Made by a program: the position numbers and the translations under genes. A DNA stretch of 64,000 bases from Pelagophyceae sp. CCMP2097 (taxonomy: Eukaryota > Sar > Pelagophyceae). The stretch covers positions 410,478 to 474,477 of the forward strand of contig MU657183.1 in NCBI GenBank assembly GCA_026770575.1, given 5' to 3'. Below the pieces are notes generated by a model. That model ran no database searches. It was not told where the DNA came from and saw nothing but the letters and a program-made list of their open reading frames with translations. This document shows positions 10,345-23,600 of the stretch, one piece after another (within the stretch, counting starts at the first letter, position 1; each line of letters starts with the position of its first letter).

Positions 10345-11549
10345 TGAAGAGGCCGCGTGTCCAGCACCCGGCTCGCGGCCGCGTCCAGTATCCGGCTCGC
10401 AGCCGCGCCGCATCACGCTCGCAGCCGCCGCATCACGCTCGCGGCCGCCGCACTCCGCTCGCTGCCGCCGCATCACGCTCACCGCCCGCAAGGCCGGAGC
10501 CGCTCTTCGTCCTCGCCTGCTGGTGAGGGTCTTGCTGTCCTATCGGCCATCAGCTCCGCGAACCGCCCCCGCGGGCCACGACCGCCGCACACGCCACCGT
10601 TCATATGATCCCCCAAGAGGCGGTGCTCGAGAGAGCACCGCCAGTGTCCAAAAGAGCACGCCAGTGTCCAGAAACTCGCCGGCAATAATAGAATGCCCTG
10701 CCGACCTCGCCTTCCGGCAATGCCTTCCGGAACCCAGCCCACGGCCTCCCCGGGCACGCGCCAAAGGCGGCGGCTGGCGGAGCCTGCAAGCCTGCGGCAA
10801 TGTCGGACCCGTGTGCGCAGCGATCCAGCGACGACTCGCCGTGACGGCGAAACTTTTCGTACACATGTATCCGATTAGCGACGACTCATCAGAAATCATC
10901 TGAGGGAGAAAATTCAGAGACTCCGAGTCGGAAGCATCAATATTTCCCGGCGACCCGCGAATTCCCGCGCAGCATCGCCACAGCGCCGGTCGACCCACGT
11001 CAACTGCCGACGAGCAGCAGCGGAGGCGCGGCGGGCCGTCCGTATTCCTGCTTACGACTGCGTGCCTCGCTTGCTGGCAGGGCGCGTGCTGCGCGCGCGC
11101 GCCTCGGATGCGCCCCGTGCATCGGCACGAGGCAGTTGGCCACCTCGCACTCCAGCCCAAAACGCCTCTCCTCGCGTCATATCCGCCGGCGGACGAGTCG
11201 TACCGCCCTCGGACGACGCGCCGACGCCGTGCGTCGGCAATCGAGCGAAGTCGTAAAACGGAGGCGAGGCTTGCCGATGAGGTATACAAAGCAGCCATCT
11301 CCAAAGAACGACATCGCGCAGGGCGGGGCACGCATCTGAATCGAGGGGCCGACGTGCGCCCGGCGCTTTGAGTGAACGCCGGCGGCACCGCGTCTGTCTC
11401 GCCCGTGTCCCCGGACGCGCATCGTGAGAGGGACTTGACGATTATTATAAACGGCCGCGTGTTCTTGGATGTAGCTTTTGTGCAGGTTTGTAGGCGGTGT
11501 AGGGCGGTCGTACTCGGAGTGGCCGCAGTTTACGGGAAGCTGCGGCGTT
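10345..11549. other. Intergenic with short low-complexity repeats
   Basis: About 10360-10485 is a tandem of CGCGGCCGC / CATCACGCTCGC-like units. The rest shows only short conflicting frames. No gene recognised. Confidence 0.45.
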
Positions 11550-14500
11550 CTAGCCGTCTGCCGCAGTCGTGACGTGGCGAAACATCTTCGAGCGCAAAAA
11601 GGCGCCGCGGCCCGCGGTTGACCGGAGCTTGTCCCAGTCAAAGCAGGAAATATGTAAAACGTTCCAGCCCAGCCCTTTCAGCAGCCGTTCTTTAGCCTTT
11701 GCCTGGCCGTCCAAAACCCAACCATCCAACACACTCGAAAAAAACGAAGGGCCGGCGCCGCGTTGGAGGTAGCGGATCGGGCCGTCGAATTCCACCGCGA
11801 GCTTTGTGGACGGGGAAGCCATGTCCAAACGCAGCCCTCCAGCAGTCAAGTAAAGAAAGTCGTGTTCCCAACCTATCCTCGCCAGCGCCGCGGATACGTC
11901 GCGCGTCGTCCTAGACGGATTCGGCTCCTTGGCAAGATACGCCGCGCGGAGGTCGTGGGCGTGACTGCAGAGGAGGACGGTGAGCGGGTTTTGCGGCACG
12001 TCCATTTTGAGGTGCATCATGACTTGGTGCAGTTGCGACAGCGCCGCGGGGCTGAACTCGCCAATCTGCGCCGATATGCTCGAAGCCATCACCTCGAACA
12101 GTTGCGAAGCCTCGACTCCCGCGGTTGCAAAGGCCCACGCCACGTCCGCGAGCGCTTCCGGTTCGAACGCTCCCTTGGCCACGTCCACGACGGCCGGGTC
12201 CGGAGTGCCCGCCGTCACGTATGCCCACGAGGCGATGGGCGGCTTGAACTCTGCAATCTTCACCACCGCTTCCACCGCCGCCGCTTCAAACAGCAACGGT
12301 GCCGCAAAGCCCGCCGTCGCAAAGGCCCAGACCAATTCCGAAAGTTCCTGCGCTTTGAACTCGGTCATCTTCTTCAAAGCTTCCGCGGAAACGGCCTCGA
12401 ACAGCGATGGTACGACGATCCTCATCTTCGAAAAAGCCCACACCGTGTTCGCCAGGTTCTGCGCCGTGAACGTTGCCATCTTCTTTATCGATTCTCCTGC
12501 GACGGCGGCGAAGAGCGCCGGCGCGGCTAAGCCCGCCTTTGCAAAGGCCCAGACGGTGGACGATAGAGCTAATGAATTGAACGCGCCAATCTTCTTCGGG
12601 AACACCAACGCGACGGCTTTAAAGAGCATCACCGCTTCCACGCCTGCGTGTGCAAGCGCCCAGACGACGTTTGCCATGTATTTCCCGAAATCCCGTATCT
12701 TGGCCAAAGCTTCGTCCGCTATCAATTCGAAGAGCCGCGGCGCCGAAACGCCTGCCTTGGCAAACGCCCAGAGTATGTTGGCAAGGTTTTGTGGATTCGC
12801 CGACCAAAGCTTGTTCCGCGCCTCGATTGAAATGGCTTGGAATAAATCGACTGCCCGGATTTCCAACTTAGCAAAGGCCCAAACCGTGTTTGACAACTCT
12901 TGCGGGTTAAAGTTCGAAATTTGCCTCAACGCTTCTACCGCGACGGCGGCAAACAACTCCGGCGCCCTGCGGCCCGCGGTGGCAAAGGCCCAGACCATAT
13001 TCGCGAGGTTTTGCGGTAAGAACTTGTCGATCTGGCTTACACCTTGTAATTTGACGCCTTCAAACAACGACGGCGCCGAGACGCCCACCTTTGCAAAAGC
13101 CGAGATGAGGACGGCGAGCTCTTGCGGTTTAAAGTCGGTGAGCTGCGGGATGGTCGCGTCTGCTACGGCGTTGAAGAAATCTTCAGCGTCAAATAAACCT
13201 AGTCGGCCGCAGCCCCAACACGAATTGGCCAGGCAGCGCGGGGACCAGGCCTCTTCCCGGATGTTCGCAGTCGCTTGATCGAGTAAGCGCCGGACTCTTT
13301 GGTCATCTGCAGAAATGAACGGGCAGTCCAAGACGCCGAGGCGATGAAGCGCAGTGGCGAGATTGACCGCGTCTAAAGACCCCGCCCGTCCATCGAACAA
13401 GTCTAAAATGGCAGACGCCGAAATGTCGTCTCGCATGAGTTCGGCTTGGATCCGTAGCGCGTTGACTCTCGCGGGCGTGGCGTGGGCGTGCTCGGCACGG
13501 ACGACCCTGTTGCCAAGCACCGTACCATCCATCTTCAAACGAAGTTCTTCCCCAGCCTCCTTTGTCACGGAAGGGTCCATGACGACAAAGGCAAACCCGC
13601 GACTGTTGCCCGACGAACGGCTCGTCGGGACCTCTACGTAGTCGACCTGGCAGAAACCTTCAAACCTAGAGCAGGAAATGCCTGACAACTGTCAAACCTC
13701 AGGCTAGAGCAGGATACGCCTGACAACTCTCTCAGAATGTGCCTGACAATTCTCAAACCTTGCGGCGCTTCGCTTCGACTCACGCGAATCGGACGTCGTC
13801 CTCGACTGCGCCGTAAGGGATGTTGCCCACCATGATCCTCACCTCTTCGCCCGGAGCCGCGACAAAAGGCGGCGCCCACGCCACCGCCGCAGCAGACAGC
13901 GGCGGCGCCCACGCCTCGGCCGCCGCGGACAGGACCGTCGCGGTAGACGCCTCGGTCGCGGCAGACGGTGCGGCTGCCGTCGCGGCCTCGCCCGCAGCGG
14001 ACGGCGGTGGCGCGGGTGCGGTTTCGGACAGCGGCGGCGTGGGTTCGGACAGCGGCGGCGTGGGTGCCTCGGGCGAGGGGGCTGAAGGTGCGGGCGCCGC
14101 ATCGGGTGCCTCGGCGAACGCGGACAGCGGCGCAGGCGCCGCGGCGGGCGCCGCCTCGGGCGTTGCCGGCGCGGTGACTTCTTCGAACAGCACCCGCGCG
14201 GTTGCTGTTTCGGACGGCGCCGCCTCGGGCGCCGCTTCGGGCGCTGCCGTGGACAGTGCTGCCTCGGACAGCGGCGGTGGCGCTGGCTCGGGCGCCGACG
14301 AGGCCTTAGCTGCCGGCGGTGGCGCGGGCGCCGGCTCGGGCGCGGGCGCCGCGTCGGGTGCCGCCCAGGCCTTGGCCGCCTCGGATGCCGGCTGGGTCGC
14401 TGCGGACTGCGTGGGTGCCGTCACGGCCGCCGTCACGGCCTCGGCCACCGTCTCGGACACGGTCTCGGGCGCCGGCTCGGGCGCTGGCGCCGCGTCGGAG

Positions 14501-14676
14501 AACGGCGGTGCGGTCACCGTCTCGGGCGGCGGCGGCACGGGCGCCACGTCGGGTGCCGTCTCTGCGGACGGCGTGGCCGCAGGCGCCGTCGCGGGCGCCG
14601 TCTCGGGCGGCCGTTCGGACGGTGCCGCCCCGAACGGTGGCTCGGGCGCCGCCTCGGGGACCGCCTCCAGGTCCAT
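11550..14676 (-). CDS. RRM, 37-residue-repeat and RAP-domain protein (gene A)
   Basis: Exon 1 (14676-13784) encodes about 260 residues of Pro/Ala/Glu low complexity and the first half of an RRM (RNP2-like VRIMVGNIPYGAVEDDVRFA). A 118 bp GT-AG intron (13783-13666) splits the RRM. Exon 2 (13665-11550) resumes in frame with FEGFCQVDYVEVP and RNP1-like GNSRGFAFVVM. Then come about eleven repeats of roughly 37 residues (LANMVWAFATAG ... LFAAVAVEALRQISNFNPQE type) and a RAP domain (LAVEFDGPIRYL ... KAKERLLKGLGWNVLHISCF DWDKL). RAP proteins with helical repeats are organellar RNA-binding factors in algae and apicomplexans, so binding of an organellar RNA is the likely role (inference). Unlike genes B and C it has no N-terminal signal peptide. 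An in-frame TGA lies just upstream of the chosen Met. Confidence 0.85.
13666..13783 (-). other. Intron of gene A with internal short tandem
   Basis: 118 bp, GTGAGT...TGCTCTAG. It contains three spaced copies of a CCTGACAAnTnTCAAACCT-like unit. It interrupts the RRM between its first helix and the following Phe-Glu-Gly. Confidence 0.7.
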
Positions 14677-15700
14677 GGACCTGCACGGCGCTCATCGGCG
14701 ACGGAGCACGAAGGATTCGAACGGAGGGGGCTAATTTCGATTTTCTGCAGTCCTCTCGTCCCAGTCTCGCGACTCGTTACGTGCCTTGCGGCGCTGGCGC
14801 GGCGCCGCGGATGGGCGCGGGGCTCCTGCGCAGGGCTGCGGCGGGCGCGGGGGTGCCGTGGAAGCTCGACGATCGTACGTATCCCGCCGCAACGTGGTTT
14901 TCCAGAATATTTCAGGCATGGAACTAATCTTCGGAATTGCGACGATTTCACATCTCCCCGACCCCGCGCAAAGCCAGGAGAGCCTCCACACAAGGCCCGA
15001 CGCCACCCCCGATGATCGCTAAATGAGTTGGAGACGGCGCCGGTTTTCGGGAACTCCGCGCCTCGTCTCCACGGCCGTCCAAATCGAGGACCCCCCCCCC
15101 CCAGCCGCTCCTTGATTGCAGTCTCGGCTGCCTGTTGGATCAAGTGGTTTTTCACCCCCAATGTCGAGCTCATAAAAAACTTGAATGCAATTAATAAACT
15201 CCTTTTCGGGTACTTATTGAGATATTGAACGATTTGATGACGGACGATGGGGCATCTTATAGGCCGTGATTTTGGATGATTGCGCTCGCAACCGCTCTGG
15301 ATGTCGGTGGCATGGTGTTGGCCACGCACAGGCCCATCTTCTTGGCTCTCTCGAGGCGCTTATTGGCTTTTTAGACGAAGCACCCACACGGGAATGGAAG
15401 TCCCTTGATAAAATATGGGAACGACATTCACTTTCGGTAGAGTCCGGCCCGAGGGGGGCCATAGCTACCTCCTGCCGCAGTAAAGTGAGTGTCGTTCGAC
15501 GATTTGACCGACTTAAGACCACAGCCGATTTCGAAAAAAGGTGGTGGTCTTGTAGGGCACACAACGCCCCTAGAGCAAATGTTTTGGGGCTGCGCAGAGA
15601 CCAGACAAGGGACCGCAGGATGACACTGAAATCAGCTCCATACCTTCCATCGTCAGCGCGAACTTGAGAGCCAAAAGTGTACATTTTTTGTGCGAGGTCA
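14677..15700. other. Upstream region of gene A and unassigned sequence
   Basis: A C homopolymer run occurs near 15091-15101 and an AT-richer stretch near 15160-15240. Open frames on both strands between 15214 and 15816 have no recognisable motif, and their opposing lengths suggest chance. Confidence 0.4.
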
Positions 15701-16300
15701 GCTCCCTCTGATGAGCTGAAAGTCGCCCGGAACGGCCGTGTCTCCCGCGCCGTCGTTCTGCGCCGCGCTTGCGTGCACGAGCGCCGCGCATGCCGCTGCA
15801 TCCTCAGAAGTGGCATTTTCTTCGTTGGAGTGTCTCCTAGACGTCCTCCGGCGAGCTGCGTCGACCACGGGCTTGCGTGAACGGCGGCATCGAACGGCGG
15901 CTTCGGGCGCCGCCGGCGCCAACCGGAGCGCCGAGCGAGGGCCCTCGCTCGGCGAGTCGTCGGCGAGTCGTCGGCGCAGCGCCTCTGCGTTCAACTTGTC
16001 GGCAGCGGATCGGCAGCAGACCGTCGTACTCCTTGCGAGTGTCGGAGCATGCCGTGCAGATACTCTTGCATCAGCACGACGAGCACATTCGGCAGCTTCG
16101 ACTGGGAGCGAATCTGCCTTCGAATGTAAGCAAGGATGCAAGGCCGGTCTGCCCACTGCGGCGTACCACAACGCCTCCCCAGCGTGATCTGTCGCCCAAA
16201 CCACACCCGCGCGGGTCCCGCGCCTCGGCGGCACCCGTGCCGCCTCCCGGCTCGAGCGGTTTTGCGAATTGGGATTCACGTTACGGGGCGCTCTTCCGAT
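15700..16300. other. Unassigned; possible short fragment on the minus strand
   Basis: On the minus strand 15991-16206 includes CILAYIRRQIRSQSKLPNVL followed by VVLMQEYLHGML, which looks more protein-like than its surroundings but matches no family I recognise. The other frames are Arg/Ala-rich shadows. Confidence 0.3.
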
Positions 16301-17335
16301 TCACGCGGCGCGAAGTGCTTCGAGACGCGCCGCGACCATAGAGATCGCCGCCGAAGCGCCGGCGTACCCCTTGACCGCCGCGCGCTTGAGGAAGCGCAGC
16401 GCCTCGTGGTCGTCCTGCGGCACGACTTGGCCGTTTGCGTGACACACGCCCAGGTTGAAGAGCGCTTCGGCGTGGCCCTGCGCCGCGGCGAAGCGGTACC
16501 ACCGCACGGCCTCGTCGTACGACTACACCACGCCCTTTCCTTTTTCGAACATCACGCCGAGGTTGTATTCAGATTCAGGAAAGCCTTGCTCCCCTACGCG
16601 TCGAGTCCACTGCGCGGATGCCTTGAGGTTGATCTTGGCGCCTTCGCCAGTCTCGTAACAACTTCCCAGTAGCATCTGAGCTTCTGCATGCCTTTGCGCC
16701 GCAGCGAGCTCGAAAAGCTGGAACGCACGCTTAAAATCCTGCTCGAGTCCCGTGCCACCGTCGCGGTATTCGGTTCCGAGCATGATCTGCGCCTCGGCGT
16801 TGCCCTTGTCCACGTGCTTCTGCACCCGGCCCACCCACTCGGCATCCGACTCGTAGGCCAGCGATCGGCAGAGCGGGCAGCGCTCGTCGTACTCCGAGCT
16901 CTTGTCGTCGCACTCTTTGTCCTTTGGCTGTAGCATTCGTAGAATATTTGTCTATCACCTTCGTGCGGAAGCACGTCCAGGTAGATGGCGCACGTGCCGC
17001 GCCAACCCGGTGTGTCGTTGTTCGACGCGCTGGCCACAGTCGTATTTGCTGCTCGAGCAGCCGATAAGCGTGCCGCCGCCTTGGCGCCGTCCGCCGGCGA
17101 AACGTCCGCGACGATGGCCGGCGCCTCATTCATCTTCAGCTTCAGCGGCATCAGCTCGTCGAGAAGCTGGTCCTGGAACACGGAGGCGAGCTGCCTGCAC
17201 TGCTCCTTATGCCCGCGTTGCCAGTCTACGAGCTGGCACGCCTTGCCGCAATAATTCTTTGCACTTGGCGCAGTGCTTGCCGTTTTGCGCGGCGCAGACG
17301 CAGCAGGGCTTCGGGGAGGCGGCCGGCGCGTCCAT
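16301..17335 (-). pseudogene. MYND zinc finger plus Sel1-repeat protein, broken
   Basis: From Met 17335 the minus strand gives DAPAASPKPCCVCAAQNGKH CAKCKE, then a frame change of one base, then YYCGKACQLVDWQRGHKEQC: together a complete MYND zinc finger. A linker VFQDQLLDELMPLKLKMNEA follows. After a second frame change near 16945 comes a third block: DERCPLCRSLAYESDAEWVG and Sel1-type repeats (NAEAQIMLGTEYRDGG, HAEAQMLLGSCYETGEG, SEYNLGVMFEKGKGVV). A TAG stop (about 16522-16524) interrupts it, after which AVRWYRFAAAQGHAEALFNL GVCHANG continues. MYND and Sel1 modules mediate protein contacts. With two frame changes and one stop this copy looks dead. Its MYND and linker are related to those at 44395. 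Confidence 0.75.
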
Positions 17336-17640
17336 CGTGGCGTGGCCGTCGAGCGTCACCGCGCGTTCTTCGTCTCGCCGAGGTTTGTGGGTGGCTGACG
17401 CAACATTAGATCTCGGGTCCCTACCCTTATTGAGAGTAGACGAAGGTTGCACCGTTGCGAATTTTACGCCGCTGCTCCTTGCGCCGGGGTCCTGGTTTGG
17501 CATCCCCCTGAGCGTCTCCGACAGCGGCTCGCGCCGCCGCCGCGCCTGGCCAAGGGGCACCACGAGGCCGCAATCGCCTTGGAATGAGGTCTTTCAATGA
17601 AGGAGGATTGGAGTGCAGACCTCAAGGTCGAAGAAGAGGA

Positions 17641-20600
17641 TTAGATTATATAGTCTGGAAACGTGTCTCGATGCCCCGCCCCAACCTCGGCCTTTGTCTC
17701 GGCCGCCTCCGCGGCGAAGTAGCGCGCGTCGAGGTCGGCGAGCCACGCGGACTGGAGCTTTTCGAGGCGCGTCTCCTGAATCGGCGATTGCGCGAGTACG
17801 GCTCCTGGGATCAAGCGCCTCTTACCACCGATCAATCGCCTCGTTCGACTTTCCAGCGCGGCCCCGGCCCGGCGCGAGGCTCTGTAAATCTCACGCCACA
17901 TTCGGTCCTGGTTTGCTAGGATGGCGCGGGGAAAAGCTTTGAAGATTTCAGAGTGGTCTGGCGGCTGTGGCCTTTGGCCGCACGCGGATCCGCACCTTAC
18001 CGGCGGCCACGCCCTGTACCACCCGCCCGTCGAATGCGCGCCCTCGTGCGCCGAGAGGCGCAGGTGAGGCAAGTCGCCGGCTTGGCAGTCGTGGAGAGCG
18101 CAAAAAGCGGACAGGCCTAGTGTTTCCATCTATTCTTTCCCATCGTCTCTTCCGAATCGTCTTTTCCGATCGTCCGTTTCCATCGTACGTTCCCGATCGT
18201 CTCTCCCCGATCGTTCCCTGAGGCGCCTCCCGACCGAGCCCACGCCTCGGCCCGCCTTTGCGTCTCGGGTGGACGCCGGCGCCTCACGCTGCTCGAGGAC
18301 GTCGGCGTAAGTGTGCTTGTTCCTAAGCACATGCCGCGTCAAAGACACGCCGCGTCAGCCCTCCCGCTCCGCCACTCACGGGAAGCCGTCTGCGCCGGCG
18401 AGGCGGAGCCAGCCTTCCGTGTAGCCTTCGTCGACGTGGAATGTCTTCGAAGTTGGATCATCGGCACCTAAGGCAAACGCCTCTTCGACCTCCAGAAACC
18501 CGCAGGCGCTCCCGACGCAGACGGGCGCAGGCCTCTTGCAGTTTCGGGTGTCTCGCTGTCGTTCTTCTCTAGGCCGCCGCATTGGATCCCATCAGTCGAA
18601 TCCCATAAAATATAGGACCCGACCCTGCTGTGAACTTTGCCGATTTAGAGTGTGAAAGGGCGCGTGCAGGACGGCCTCGCACGGACCCGCGCGAGGAGCC
18701 ATTTCGAGGGCGAGGGATGTCCAGAGGCCTCTTGCACGGCCCCGTACAAGGGCCCTTTTCGAGGGACCTTGCAAGGAACTGTGCAGAGGGCCTTGCAAGG
18801 GACCGTGCAGAGGGCCTTGCAGCGAACCCTGAGAGGCCTCGCAAAGAACCGCGCTTCAAGGCCCGCCCTCGGACCGAGCGAGGAGCCGTTGAAGAGGCCA
18901 CAGAGAGGACAAGGGCCTTTTTCGAGGGGCTTTGCAAAGACCGTGCGAGGGACCGCGCGTGGCGCCTTGCAAGTGGCCTCCTCGGGGCCCTTGCGAGGGC
19001 GGGGCGCCTTGCGATTCCCCGCGTTTCTAAGGTGAGCCTTCTCCGGCGTTTCCTCCAGGCCCATTGGGGGATGTTCGCCTTTAAGAAACACGGCCCGTGC
19101 AAGAGGCCCGACCAATGGCCTTCACGAGAGACCGCGCAAGGGCCCTTTTTGAGGGGCCTTGAAGGGACCCTGCAAGGACCCTGACGAGGGGCCTTCACAA
19201 GAGATTTTGCGAGAGGCCTTGCCCGTGAAAGAGGCCTCGCAAGGGGCGGTACAAGGGACCGGGCAAGTGACCGTGTGAGGACCCATGCAAGTGCCCTTGC
19301 AAGGAGTCGGGGCTGGTCAAGGGGCTGCGCGAGAGCCCGTGCGAGGGGCCTCGCAAGAGCCTCCTCCGCCCCTCCCGCTGCTCGAAACGCCTCTTCGAAC
19401 CCCGGCTCGACCAAGACGGAGAAGATGCGTTACCAGAAGAGGGGCCTCGCAAGGACTCGTGCCTTGCAGGGAACAGGAGGGGCTTCCCACGGCCCCTTGC
19501 GAGGGGGCTCGTTTCACGAGGAGCCTTGCGAGGGGCCTTGCAGAAGGCGTCTTGGAACGGCCAGAGGCCTCTTCGGGCCCGTGCGAGAGGCCCCGTGGGA
19601 GGGCTTTGAAGGGCACCCCGAGGCCTTGCAAGGGCCCGTGCGAAGGGAGCGAATCGTGCGAGAGGCCCGCCCGCTGACCGCACGAGGGGCCGTCAGAGGC
19701 CACAGAGACACAGAGGGCCCTTGCGAGGGACTTGCCGGGGCCCTTTTCGAGGAGCCTTGAAGAGACCCTGTAAAGGCCCGAACGCTGGTCAAGGGACCGT
19801 GCGTGGGAGCAGGCCCTTCAAAGAGGCCTCTGCAAGCGACCCTGCAGAGGCCTCGACCGCCAAAGAGCAAGGGCCCGTCCGTTTTGCTTTTCAAGGACCC
19901 AGGACGGTCCTCTCGCCCCCGTGAGCCCATATGGCAGCTCATACAGCATGAGCCCATATGGTATGATTCCAAGAATCCAACGTCCCATTTCGGCTTTTGA
20001 TATCCACTGCTGTTTTCATCGAGACGCGGCAGTTGACCGAGCTGGAAGAGGCCGTTGGTATTGATTTCCTCCAGCCGCCACTTTTGCGCTTCGACGTCCC
20101 ATAGAGCGTCGGGGCTGATCAAAGCGAAGCGCCGCTGGCGAGCCGCGAGTTTTTCGCTAAAAATCGCGTCGTACAAAACACGCGGCGACCACCGAGGGCT
20201 TTGCGTCACCGTGTGGCGCTCTCGAGCAGGCGCGAGACCGGCGCGAGACTGGCGCTCACCCGTCTGCTCCGTCGCCGAAGAGGCGGGCTTGGTGTTCCAA
20301 GAGTCCGGGCTTTGCCATGAGCAGAGGCGTTACTACGGCACGCTCGAGCTCCGGCCAAAGCTCAGTTTGCCACCGAAGCCAGTTGGCCTCCGACTTGGCC
20401 TACGGGATTATGAGAGTATCTTGCCGGGAATTCGACAACATTCATATTTTACGGCATTTTACGGCTTTCGCCCAGGCGCCGCGCGCCCGCACGGCATCCC
20501 GCGAGCCCGCCGAGGCTCGAACCCCGTGGAGCGTCGAGCCGGTGAAAGTCCCGTACGAGCCCCAGGCTGCGGGTTCGGCCGACCCCGGGCTGCGGGTTCG

Positions 20601-23600
20601 GCCGAGCTGTCAAGAGCCGTCAAGGTCGGAGTGCACTGAGACTGAATTCACGTGGGATGCCAGATGTTGTGGGATCCCAGACCTGCAAGGTTCTGAAAGA
20701 GCCCAGGAACCCCAAAGCGGCACTCTGCGGCCCCCGCCTTCAGGCCGCGGCGCCGCGTCTGGCCCCGGCGTACGACTGCGCCGTCAAAGAACGCGACGGG
20801 TTTCCGAGGGGACGCGGCCCAGTGCCGAGGCCGTCTTCGCTTTGCCTTTCTTCTGCAGCCGCCGGCGCTGCGGCGCGCGCGAGGCGGCGTCGTCGTCCCA
20901 ATGTGCGGACTCGAAGAAGGACCGGCCCTGCGATTTGCTGCTCGGGATGTCCGGCCTGCGTCGCGAGGCATCACTGTCGAATTTGCACAACAGAAATCGC
21001 CGAAGATAACTTTTTTTAGCGCGTGCGCTCTTGCCGCTCCCTCCAGTCGTATTAGTTGGCGCCTCGGAGACCAGCGCGCGAAGAAGAAACGTCTCAAACC
21101 GCGAAATTTTAGTAGCCTACTTTGGAGGCAAGGAATTGCCGGCCAATTTGGACATAACGTTCGGGCATAGTGCCCCTAACGTCTGTCTCAATTGGCCGGG
21201 AACTCATTGGCGCCTTCATCGACTTTTGATTTGTGCCCTAAGGTTTAGACTTGATTAACTACTAAATTAAGAAGCTTTCGCAGAGAATCGCCAAAATAAG
21301 GCAGTTGACGAAAAAGCCAAACAAGCGCGCCCAGGGCGTCTCGCGGGAGTGGCCGGCGCAGCGCCAGCCGCCTTCACGAGCCAAAAATAGTTAATTGATT
21401 TCCGGTGATAATCTAATTCGACAGGGCATTCTTTCGACGTGTCGCGAGGCGCCTCTGGGCTCGATTCCTATGAAATTCATGCTGGAGGAAGTCCTTCCCC
21501 CTAGTGGATTCAGGATCCCCTATTGGATTCCAACCTTCTTCTGAACTTTTTCACACTTTTAAAGCCCTTGGATTGGTGCCAAAATGCTTTTCTGAACAAA
21601 TTGCATTTTCAAGCCCTCTCATTGGCCATTCCGAATCCAATAGGGAGCAGAATCCAATAGGGGGGTTGTATTGTATTGTATAATGTAATACATCTCGAAA
21701 CGTCTCAAAACATAGGACCCCGGCCGTCTCACGATGCATTCGAGCTTCGACCGTGCCACGCGGCACGGAGGCCGCATCCGCCGAAAAGTCCATTCGGCCC
21801 GCTCTGCACTCCGTCCCCATTGACGGAGCCCCTTTGTGATTTCCAAAGGACGCCGCCGCGCGCCGCGTCACGCCCGGGTACTGGAACGGGAACGGGTCGG
21901 GGAACGTCATGCGCTTCATCTGCGACATTAAAAATTTAAAAATTAAAAATTAAAAATTAACAAAATCGGAAGAAAAAAACGAAAAAATCAAACGCACGCA
22001 AACCTCGCTGGCCATCATCTGGATGTGCATGCACTTGTCCTGTAAGGCTGACACGTTCAACGGCAGGCCGGCGCCGTCGTAGTCGACGACTGAGATCTTT
22101 GGGAAGGCGACGTCGAGCAAGTAGATTCGGATGGGGTCCACGCTCGCCAATAGCGCCCACAATCGCAGGTCGAACTTGCGCCGGCCGATGGTTGCCGGCC
22201 GTTCAACATATTTCTGCAGCGTAAATTCGCCCGGCTGAGAAGTGTGGTGCTTGCGCTTCTCCCTAGGGGCGTTTCTCTCGGCATTTCTCTCGGCATTTCT
22301 CTCGGCGTTTCTCTCGGCATTCCTCTCAAATCCTCTGTTGGGGGAGTTCTCTGTCGAGGGGGATCCTCGGCGCCCAATTCGGCGAGGGGCCTGCGTCGAG
22401 AGGGGCCTGCGTCGAGGGCCTTGCGGGGCCACGCAGGGCCTTGCGGGGCCCGCGCGGGGCAGGCCAGAGGCCCTCCAAGAGGCATGCCGACATCAAAAAC
22501 GTTTCAAGATGATGAACAACGTTTCAAGATCAAAGACGCTGTCAAACTGGCTCTTCCAACGGAACTTCGCGCCGGACCCAAGCCGCGACGCTCGCCGCCG
22601 AGGCGGAATCGCTCTGGAGCAGCTGCGCGAGGTGCATGCCGAGGCTGAGGTAGCGTCTTTGCGGTTTTACGATCCAAATGGACCTAGGTTTAATACGAGT
22701 TCTACACGAATTCCTAGAGGTTTCCAATATGGCAGCCCCTTTCGCGTTCCAATATGGCAGCCCCCGCGCCCATGGACTGCGTGTGCACCGCGTCGACTGC
22801 GACGGCCTCTGGGACGTTTCAGGCGAGTCGCTCCAGAAGCGCCCGCCATCCGCGGCAGCCGCTCCAGAACCGCCCGCCTTTCGGAATGCAGAGGCTCACG
22901 TGGGCCCGGCTGGCTTCGGGGCGAGCCATGGGCCCAGCCATAGCGGTCCCCGTTTAGGGGCCATCGAGAGGACTGTCGAGGGGCCGTATCCCGGGGATGC
23001 GTCGGACCACCCGTATAGGACCGTCCACGGGAGGGCGAACCTTTGGGCTCGGCTGAAGCCCAGAATGCTTTTAACGGCACCCGATCCGGAATCAGACGCC
23101 TTTCAAAAGCCATGATGTTGCCCCCGCTGCCCCCGCGCCTCAGATGCCGCCGGGGACTGCGTCTTCTGGCTTTTCCAGAGGGCGACGCGGCCGCACACGG
23201 CGCCAGCGACGCAAGGTCGCGCCGGAACGCCTCGACGCCGCCGTCGACCTGCAGCGCGTGGGGGCGTTTCAGACCGCCTTGAGGCCGTCGAGCATCGGGG
23301 TTTCCGGCGTCGGGTTTGCTGACGAGGGACCTCTCCGTTTGCCAACAAGGGTTTCCCCGAAAAGGGTTTCCCCGAAAAGGGTTTCCCCGAAAAGGGTTTC
23401 CCCGAAAAGGGACGCCGGACGCTTTACGGCCAGCTGCGAGGCCCGCGGCACACCCGTCTCGCCGTCGTCCACCGGCGCCGCCTTGTGCACGACCTACGGC
23501 GCAGGAGCTTAAACGGATTTGCCCTTCAACCCGCGGGTCGGGTTTGCGCGTTTGGTGCCGACCCCTCTTTGAGTGGGTCTGGCCTTTGTCCCGAAACCGA

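Noticed and set aside
11980..13278. 432-codon plus-strand frame
   Set aside because: Antisense of the gene A repeats; it shows the mirrored 37-residue periodicity but no domain of its own.
13820..14734. 304-codon plus-strand Ser/Gly/Ala frame
   Set aside because: Antisense of gene A exon 1, whose minus frame runs into a real RRM half with a matching splice donor.
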